Below, piece by piece: positions 58,337 through 64,000 of a stretch of DNA of 64,000 nt. The position numbers and the translations under genes are program-made. Within the stretch, counting starts at the first letter, position 1. Each line of letters begins with the position of its first letter. The notes below the pieces were generated by a model that had not been told where the DNA came from, ran no database searches, and worked only from the letters and a program-made list of their open reading frames with translations. The DNA is from Pelomonas sp937871895 (lineage in GTDB: Bacteria; Pseudomonadota; Gammaproteobacteria; Burkholderiales; Burkholderiaceae_C): NCBI RefSeq assembly GCF_046348265.1, contig NZ_JAXMEO010000008.1, one strand, 5' to 3'.

Positions 58337-59551
58337 TCAGGCGTGGGCCATGCGCAGGCGCATCGAGAAGGCGCGCAGTTCGCTGACGCCGCTTTCCTCG
58401 GCCCGGCGGCACCAGGCCTGCAGGTCGGCCACCAGCTGTTCGGCGGACACATTGGTGCGCGTCCAGAACTGGCGGAGTTCCTCGCGCATGCTGATCAGCT
58501 TGTCGAGATTGGGGCTGGCGGCGCGAGCCACCTCGATGCTGGCCTGCGCAGTGGCGGGGATCTTCTCGGCGTCGCGGTGCAGCCAGTGCTGCGCCAACTT
58601 GAACTGGCTCCAGCGCGCGCTGTGCTTGCCGCCTTCGGCCTTGATACGGGCCAGCTCGGCCGCGCAGGCGGACTTGAGGTCACGCGCATAAGCCGCCATC
58701 ACCTCGTAGCGGTTGGCGATCAAGGCCTCCAGCGTCTTGGCGTCAGCGGGCTTGATCTCGCCCAGGGCGAGCTTGGGCGGCGTCTTGCGAACCTTGGCCC
58801 AGCCCAGCGCGCTGAGCATGCGGATGTACATCCAGCCGATGTCGAACTCGTAGGGCTTGACCGAGAACTTGGCCGAAGTCGGGTAGGTGTGGTGGTTGTT
58901 GTGCAGTTCCTCGCCGCCAATGATCAGCGTCCAGGGCACGAGGTTGGTCGAGGCATCCGGCGCCTCGAAGTTGCGATAGCCCCAGTAGTGACCGACGCCA
59001 TTGATGATGCCGGCCGCCCAGAACGGGATCCAGACCATCTGGATGGCCCAGATGGTGGCGCCGATGGCACCGAACAGCAGCACATTGAGCATCAGCATCA
59101 GCGACACGCCCCAGACGGAGCGGCGACCGCTGTAGAGGTTGCGCTCCAGCCAGTCGTCCGGCGTGCCGTGGCCGTACTTGGCCAGGGTCTCCTGGTTCTT
59201 GGCTTCAAAGCGGTAGAGCTCGGCGCCTTCCGCCACCACCTTCTTGAGGCCGCGCGTTTGCGGGCTGTGCGGGTCTTCCTCGGTCTCGCACTTGGCGTGG
59301 TGCTTGCGGTGGATGGCCACCCATTGCTTGGTCACCATGCCCGTGGTCATCCACAGCCAGAACCGGAAGAAGTGCGACGGGATGGGCCCGAGGTCCAGCG
59401 CGCGGTGCGCCTGGGCGCGGTGCAGGAAGATGGTGACGCCGGCGATGGTGATGTGGGTCACCACCAGCGTGTACACCAGCAACTGCCAGCCGGTGGCGTG
59501 CAAGAGGCCGGTGTCCAGCCAATCCAAAAGGGCGTTGAAAAGCTCGTTCAT
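58337..59551 (-). CDS. Membrane fatty acid (acyl) desaturase
   Basis: A 404-residue di-iron desaturase. The three His boxes are HRAQAH, HRKHH and HNNHH, with four hydrophobic helices between them. A C-terminal extension of about 130 helical residues (from about residue 270) goes beyond the minimal stearoyl-CoA-type enzyme, as in related proteobacterial proteins. It would introduce a delta-9 double bond to adjust membrane fluidity. Own terminator downstream. Confidence 0.92.
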   Translation of the reverse strand: MNELFNALLDWLDTGLLHATGWQLLVYTLVVTHITIAGVTIFLHRAQAHRALDLGPIPSHFFRFWLWMTTGMVTKQWVAIHRKHHAKCETEEDPHSPQTRGLKKVVAEGAELYRFEAKNQETLAKYGHGTPDDWLERNLYSGRRSVWGVSLMLMLNVLLFGAIGATIWAIQMVWIPFWAAGIINGVGHYWGYRNFEAPDASTNLVPWTLIIGGEELHNNHHTYPTSAKFSVKPYEFDIGWMYIRMLSALGWAKVRKTPPKLALGEIKPADAKTLEALIANRYEVMAAYARDLKSACAAELARIKAEGGKHSARWSQFKLAQHWLHRDAEKIPATAQASIEVARAASPNLDKLISMREELRQFWTRTNVSAEQLVADLQAWCRRAEESGVSELRAFSMRLRMAHA

Positions 59552-59674
59552 GCGGTCCTGATCGGGCCCGAAAAAGGCCCCGCTAAAGGTCGGGCGATTG
59601 TAAAGCTGCCCCCCCTAACTCGTGCCCCTAGGGAAGCCCGCCCAACGAGCATTCATGGCGGGATTTGCCCCAGG

Positions 59675-60919
59675 TCAATCCTGGCGCTGCCAGACGGCCG
59701 CGAAAAACCCGTCCATCTGGTGCCGGTGCGGCCACAGGCGCAAGAAGCCACCCTCGCAAAGCATCGCCGGCTCGATCAGGCTTTCGGCCGGCAGCGGCGT
59801 GAAGCTCGGGTGCGCGGCGCTGAACTCGTTGGCGATCACCTCGTTCTCGGCGTCGAGCAGGCTGCAGGTCGCATAGACCAGGCGCCCGCCGGGCTTCACC
59901 AGCCGCGCGGCGCTGGCCAGGATGGCGCGTTGCTTGGCCTGAAGCTCGGCCACTGATTCGGGTGACTGGCGCCACTTCAGGTCCGGGTTGCGGCGCAGGG
60001 TGCCGAGGCCCGAACACGGCGCATCCACCAGCACCCGGTCCAGCTTGCCGGCCAGGCGCTTGATGCGGTCGTCACGCTCATGGGCGATCTGGGCCGGGTA
60101 GACGTTGGACAGGCCACTGCGCGCCAGCCGGGGCTTGAGTGCATCGAGCCGGTGGCCCGACACGTCGAAGGCGTAGAGCCGCCCGGTGTTGCGCATGGCG
60201 GCCCCGATGGCGAGCGTCTTGCCGCCGGCCCCCGCGCAAAAGTCCGCCACCATCTCGCCGCGCTTGGGGGCCAGCAAAGCCACCAGCAACTGGCTGCCCT
60301 CGTCCTGCACTTCCACGGCGCCGGAGGTGAACACGTCCAGCTTGTTCAGCGCCGGCTTGCCATCCACCCGCAGGCCCCAGGGCGAGTACGGCGTGGGCAC
60401 TGCCTGGATGCCCGCTGCGGCCAACTCAGCCTGGGCTGCCTCGCGTTTGGCCTTGAGGGTGTTGACGCGCAGGTCCAGCGGCGCGGCCTCGTTGAGCGCA
60501 GCGGCCAGGCGCCAGAACTCGTCGTCCCCAAGGCGCGCCAGCAGCGGCGTGGCCAGCCAGTCGGGCAGGTTGTGGCGCAGCTTGGGGGCGAGGGTGCTGC
60601 GGTCGATGGCGCGGGACTGGTCGAGCCACGCCCCTTCAGCCGGTGTCAGCGCGCTGCGCAAAAAGCTCTCGCTGCCCCGCCACGCGAGGATGGCCAGCCG
60701 GCGCGGCATCGGGCCCGAGCCTGACTGCGCCAGGTGCTGCCACAGCAGGCGCTCGCGCAGCACGGCGTAGACGGTCTCGGCCAGGCTGGCGCGCTCGCGC
60801 GGGCCCAGGTTGCGGTGTTGGCGGAAGAAGGCCGAGACGGCGGCGTCGGCCGGCGCGTCGAGCTTGAGGACGTTGGCGACCAGTTCGGCCACCAGCTCCA
60901 GCAGGGCGTTGGGATGCAT
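59675..60919 (-). CDS. RsmB/NOP-family 16S rRNA (cytosine-5) methyltransferase
   Basis: A 414-residue protein. The N-terminal NusB-like helical domain (residues 1-150) is followed by a SAM-dependent domain: VADFCAGAGGKTLAIGAAM (SAM site), DAPCSGLGTLRRNPDLKW (PC catalytic motif) and YATCSLLDAENE (TC motif). Start ATG 60919; 60928 is an alternative. In E. coli RsmB modifies C967; I leave the symbol blank because RsmB paralogues are common in this group. Confidence 0.88.
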   Translation of the reverse strand: MHPNALLELVAELVANVLKLDAPADAAVSAFFRQHRNLGPRERASLAETVYAVLRERLLWQHLAQSGSGPMPRRLAILAWRGSESFLRSALTPAEGAWLDQSRAIDRSTLAPKLRHNLPDWLATPLLARLGDDEFWRLAAALNEAAPLDLRVNTLKAKREAAQAELAAAGIQAVPTPYSPWGLRVDGKPALNKLDVFTSGAVEVQDEGSQLLVALLAPKRGEMVADFCAGAGGKTLAIGAAMRNTGRLYAFDVSGHRLDALKPRLARSGLSNVYPAQIAHERDDRIKRLAGKLDRVLVDAPCSGLGTLRRNPDLKWRQSPESVAELQAKQRAILASAARLVKPGGRLVYATCSLLDAENEVIANEFSAAHPSFTPLPAESLIEPAMLCEGGFLRLWPHRHQMDGFFAAVWQRQD

Positions 60920-60956
60920 AGCTGGCATTATCGAGGGCGCACCCTGGACGCCACCC

Positions 60957-61589
60957 ATGCAACTGCTTCGCCATCTTCGCCACCGCCCTCGCCTGCTGAT
61001 CGCGCTCGCGCTGGGCGTGGTGACGCTGGCCTGGCCGCTGGCGGCGCCGTGGTCGGTGCGCGGCCTGCTGGGCTGGAACGTGGGTGTCTGGAGCTATCTG
61101 GCGCTGATGCTGCCCTACCTGCTGCGTGCCGATGGCGCGACGGTGCAGCAGCGCGCGCGCGAACAGTCAGGCGGCGGCGCGGTGATCCTGGTGCTTGCCA
61201 TCGGTGGTGCGGTCAGCAGCCTGGGGGCGATTGCGCTGGAACTGCGGCCGGGCGCCGAGGCTGGCCTGATGCTCACCATCGGCACGGTCGTGGGCTCCTG
61301 GCTGCTGTTGCCGGTCGAGTTTGCAATCAGCTATGCCAGCCTCTACCACCGTGGCCCGCACGGCCCGCATGGTCTGGAGTTCCCGGGCGCAGAAGGGCAG
61401 CCGCCCGACTTCAGCGACTTCCTCTACTTCGCGGTGACCCTGGCCACCACCTCGCAGACCTCGGACGTCACGGTCAGCAGCCGGCCCATGCGGCGCCTGG
61501 TGCTGCTGCACGCGGTGGTCGCCTTTGTGTTCAACACCAGCGTGCTGGCGCTGCTGATCAACATCCTCGCCGGGATGGTCAGGCCGTGA
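60957..61589 (+). CDS. DUF1345 membrane protein
   Basis: A 210-residue protein with about five transmembrane helices. FLYFAVTLATTSQTSDVTVS, then MRRLVLLHAVVAFVFNTSVL is the DUF1345 signature. Function unknown. Divergent from the methyltransferase with a 37-bp gap; convergent with purN (3-bp gap). Confidence 0.87.
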   Translation: MQLLRHLRHRPRLLIALALGVVTLAWPLAAPWSVRGLLGWNVGVWSYLALMLPYLLRADGATVQQRAREQSGGGAVILVLAIGGAVSSLGAIALELRPGAEAGLMLTIGTVVGSWLLLPVEFAISYASLYHRGPHGPHGLEFPGAEGQPPDFSDFLYFAVTLATTSQTSDVTVSSRPMRRLVLLHAVVAFVFNTSVLALLINILAGMVRP

Positions 61590-61592
61590 AAC

Positions 61593-62222
61593 TTAGGCCG
61601 TGAAGAGCTGAGACGCGCCGCTCGCCACGCGCACGCGGCTGCCCTCAACGTTGAGCTGGCCTTCCACGAACCAGCGCACAGCTTGCGGGTACATGCGGTG
61701 CTCCAGCTTCAGCACCCGTGCCGCCACGGTGTCGGCATCGTCGCCCGGCAGGATGGGCACCACCGCCTGCGCCACCATGGGCCCGTGGTCCAGCTCGGCG
61801 GTCACGAAGTGAACGGTGGCCCCAGACGCATGGCAGCCGGCCTCGATGGCGCGCTCGTGGGTGTGCAGGCCCGGGAAGCTGGGCAGCAGCGAGGGGTGGA
61901 TGTTGAGCAAGCGCCCCGCATAGTGCGCCGTGAAACCCGGCGTCAGGATGCGCATGAAGCCCGCCAACACCACCAGGTCGGGCGCAAAGGCGTCGATGGC
62001 GGCTTGCAGCGCGGCATCAAAGGCCTCGCGGCTCGGGTAGGCCTTGTGGTCCACCACGCCGGTGGGCACACCATGCTCGGCCGCGAACTTCAGCCCCGCC
62101 GCATCGGGCCGGTTGCTAAGCACCGCCGCCACCTCGGCCGGCCAGCCCTCGGCTCGGCAGGCCTTGACGATGGCCTCCATGTTGGAGCCCCTGCCGGAGA
62201 TGAGGATGACGAGCTTTTTCAT
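61593..62222 (-). CDS. purN: Phosphoribosylglycinamide formyltransferase
   Basis: A 209-residue enzyme of de novo purine synthesis using 10-formyl-THF. LVILISGRGSNMEAIVKACR binds the phosphoribosyl substrate. LNIHPSLLPSFPGLHTHERA contains catalytic Asn and His, with the Asp in ELDHGPMVAQ. Start ATG 62222. Confidence 0.96.
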   Translation of the reverse strand: MKKLVILISGRGSNMEAIVKACRAEGWPAEVAAVLSNRPDAAGLKFAAEHGVPTGVVDHKAYPSREAFDAALQAAIDAFAPDLVVLAGFMRILTPGFTAHYAGRLLNIHPSLLPSFPGLHTHERAIEAGCHASGATVHFVTAELDHGPMVAQAVVPILPGDDADTVAARVLKLEHRMYPQAVRWFVEGQLNVEGSRVRVASGASQLFTA

Positions 62223-62308
62223 GGGGCGCGCAGTGTAACAATCCGACCCCTTTTCGATGCCTGCCCCCGGCGCACAAGGCTGGGCCTGGCGCGCACCCCG
62301 GCCCACCC

Positions 62309-62710
62309 ATGCCGCAGCAGCTCCACATCCTCGACCTCGAAGCCGCCATCAACTGGTGGCGCGACCGCAGCACCACCCAGCCGGGTGACGCGCTGGACGC
62401 GCCCCTGCAGGCGCTGGCCGAGGTCTATGGCCGCATGGTCTTCGAGCGCCTCAGCAGCGTCGACGCCGGCGCGCTGCCCTCGGCCGCCCTGGACGCCTGG
62501 CTCGCCTGGTACGCCACCACGCCGGACTCCCCCTGCATCGCCATCTGCTCCACCGCCCAGGGCGACCCGCTGTGCAAAGGCTGCGGTCGCAGCTTCGACG
62601 AGGTGCAGCACTGGCCCGCGCTCGACGCCTTCGAGAAGCGCGCCGTCTGGCGCCGCATCACGCTGGAAGCCTCGGCCTGGCGCTTCAACCGCTACGCCGA
62701 GCGCGGCTGA
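62309..62710 (+). CDS. DUF3717 + DUF1289 protein
   Basis: A 133-residue protein. The N-terminal LDLEAAINWWRDR matches DUF3717. The C-terminal CIAICSTAQGDPLCKGCGRS, then EVQHWPALDAFEKRAVWRRI is the Cys-rich DUF1289 motif, possibly metal- or Fe-S-binding. The two are fused, as in other Burkholderiales. Function unknown. Confidence 0.82.
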   Translation: MPQQLHILDLEAAINWWRDRSTTQPGDALDAPLQALAEVYGRMVFERLSSVDAGALPSAALDAWLAWYATTPDSPCIAICSTAQGDPLCKGCGRSFDEVQHWPALDAFEKRAVWRRITLEASAWRFNRYAERG

Positions 62711-62715
62711 CCGGT

Positions 62716-64000
62716 ATGCGCTTCGCAGACGATGTGCGGCGCCTGGTGCCGCTGGCCTGGCCGGTGTTTGTGGGCCAGATCGCGGTGATGCTGTTCAGCA
62801 CCGTGGACACGCTGATGCTGGGCCAGGTCAGCGCCCAGGACCTGGCGGCGCTGGCCGTGGGCTCGGCGGCCTATGTCACCGTCTTTGTCGGCCTCATGGG
62901 CATCGTGCTTGCCGTGGCGCCACTGGCCGGCCGGCACTTTGGTGCGGGCGAGTACGCGGCCGCCGGCCACACGTTCGTGCAGGCGCAGTGGCTCGGGCTG
63001 CTGCTGTGCGTGCCCGGCTGCCTGCTGCTGTGGTGGCCCGAGCCCTTCATCTGGCTGGCCGAGTTGGATGCCACCCAGGCCGCCAAGGTGCGCGACTACA
63101 CGCGGCCCGAGGCCTTCGCCCTGCCCTTTGCGCTGCTGTTCACGGCCTTCCGGGGTTTTGCCCAGTCGGTCAGCCGGCCCAAGGCGGTGATGTCGCTGCA
63201 GGTGCTGGGCTTGCTGCTGAAGGTGCCGCTCAATGCCGTGCTGGTGTTTGGCGCCGGGCCCGTGCCGGCCCTCGGGGTGGCGGGCTGCGGCTGGGCCACG
63301 GCGGCAGCGATGACGGTGCAGTCCGTGGCCGCCATCGTGCTGCTGCGCCGCGACGCCGCCTACCTGCCCTTTGCCATCAAGCCGCTGCACCGCAGCCGAC
63401 CCGAACTGAAGGCGCTGCGTGCGCTCATCAAGCTGGGCGTGCCCATGGGCGGCTCCATCCTCGTCGAGGTGACGGGTTTCACCTTCATGGCCTTCTTCAT
63501 CGCGCGGCTGGGGGACACGGCCGTGGCCGGGCATCAAATTGCCGTCAACTTGGTGGCCATGATGTTCATGCTGGCGCTGGCCCAGGCCACGGCGGCGGGC
63601 ACCCTGGTGGCCCAGCACCTGGGCGCCGGTGAGCCCGAAGCCGCGCGCCGCGTGGGCCGCCATGCGCTGGTGCTGGCCACGCTGGTGGCGGGCGTGGTGG
63701 GCGCGCTGGCGGCGCTGCTGCGCCAGCCCATCGTGGCGCTCTACACGCGTGACCAGGCAGCGGCGGCCGCCGCCGTGCCCCTACTGCTCTGGGTCTGGTT
63801 CTTCCACCTGGGCGACGCACTGCAGACCGTGGCCGCCTATGTGCTGCGCGCCTACCACGTGGCCACGCTGCCCATGGTGATCTACGTGCTGGCGCTGTGG
63901 GGCCTCGGGATCGGCGGCGGCTACTGGCTCGCCTTTGGGCCGGTGGCGGCCGGCGCCGTGGGCTTCTGGCAGGCGGCCACAGCCGGGCTGATGGCGGCCG
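62716..64000 (+). CDS. MATE family efflux transporter (C-terminus outside window)
   Basis: 428 codons are visible from ATG 62716 (MRFADDVRRLVPLAWPVFVG), 5 bp after the DUF1289 gene. LFSTVDTLMLGQVSAQDLAA and LALAQATAAGTLVAQHLGAG are typical of the two MATE bundles, and about eleven to twelve hydrophobic helices are present. It exports cationic compounds by Na+ or H+ exchange. Open at the right edge. Confidence 0.9.
   Translation, partial: MRFADDVRRLVPLAWPVFVGQIAVMLFSTVDTLMLGQVSAQDLAALAVGSAAYVTVFVGLMGIVLAVAPLAGRHFGAGEYAAAGHTFVQAQWLGLLLCVPGCLLLWWPEPFIWLAELDATQAAKVRDYTRPEAFALPFALLFTAFRGFAQSVSRPKAVMSLQVLGLLLKVPLNAVLVFGAGPVPALGVAGCGWATAAAMTVQSVAAIVLLRRDAAYLPFAIKPLHRSRPELKALRALIKLGVPMGGSILVEVTGFTFMAFFIARLGDTAVAGHQIAVNLVAMMFMLALAQATAAGTLVAQHLGAGEPEAARRVGRHALVLATLVAGVVGALAALLRQPIVALYTRDQAAAAAAVPLLLWVWFFHLGDALQTVAAYVLRAYHVATLPMVIYVLALWGLGIGGGYWLAFGPVAAGAVGFWQAATAGLMAA

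Overview
The window is a GC-rich chromosomal segment that reads as a betaproteobacterium of the order Burkholderiales, probably Comamonadaceae or the Rubrivivax/Roseateles group. This rests on gene families and neighbourhoods (rimP-nusA-infB-rbfA-truB-typA, lolA-ftsK, rpmB-rpmG, livHMGF); no rRNA is present to confirm it.

Region 1 (1-14490) is dusA interrupted by an integrated phage-like island of about 13.7 kb (710-14448). The tyrosine integrase reads divergently from dusA. The island supplies a replacement 5' end for dusA at the left junction. The displaced native 5' end remains as a stub at the right junction, differing from the replacement only at wobble positions over ten codons. The island carries a tightly overlapping run of small early genes, a zinc-finger protein plus a RecA-like ATPase (replication module), a 9-bp-phased inverted repeat array, three large genes resembling podovirus ejection (internal virion) proteins, and a few small genes. 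I see no capsid, portal, large terminase or tail genes, so it is either a decayed prophage or a satellite-like element.

Region 2 (14501-26959, all minus strand) holds an SGNH acyltransferase, a 3-hydroxyisobutyryl-CoA hydrolase-like gene, an EamA exporter, and the translation/transcription operon rimP-nusA-infB-rbfA-truB with typA downstream. Region 3 (27186-42968) holds fabI, sbcB, a chemoreceptor, a KAS III-like synthase, a DUF3422 protein, guaC, valS, a degenerate 2-hydroxyacid dehydrogenase, galU, a TusA-like protein, a Nudix hydrolase, cysM, tRNA-Leu(CAA), a rhomboid protease and an SDR protein. The 3' end of guaC runs into tandem 75-79 bp repeats, each able to fold as a four-stem cloverleaf with covarying stems; this is the most unusual signal in the window.

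Region 4 (43039-64000) holds a flavin/2Fe-2S reductase, a 2OG-Fe dioxygenase, a 536-bp inverted-repeat element, livHMGF, rarA, a KefB/YbaL-type antiporter, lolA, ftsK, a Crp/Fnr regulator, trxB, rpmB-rpmG, a DUF3016 protein, an acyl desaturase, an RsmB-like methyltransferase, a DUF1345 protein, purN, a DUF3717/DUF1289 protein and a MATE transporter cut by the right edge. Outside the island and the two repeat elements the content is ordinary housekeeping.
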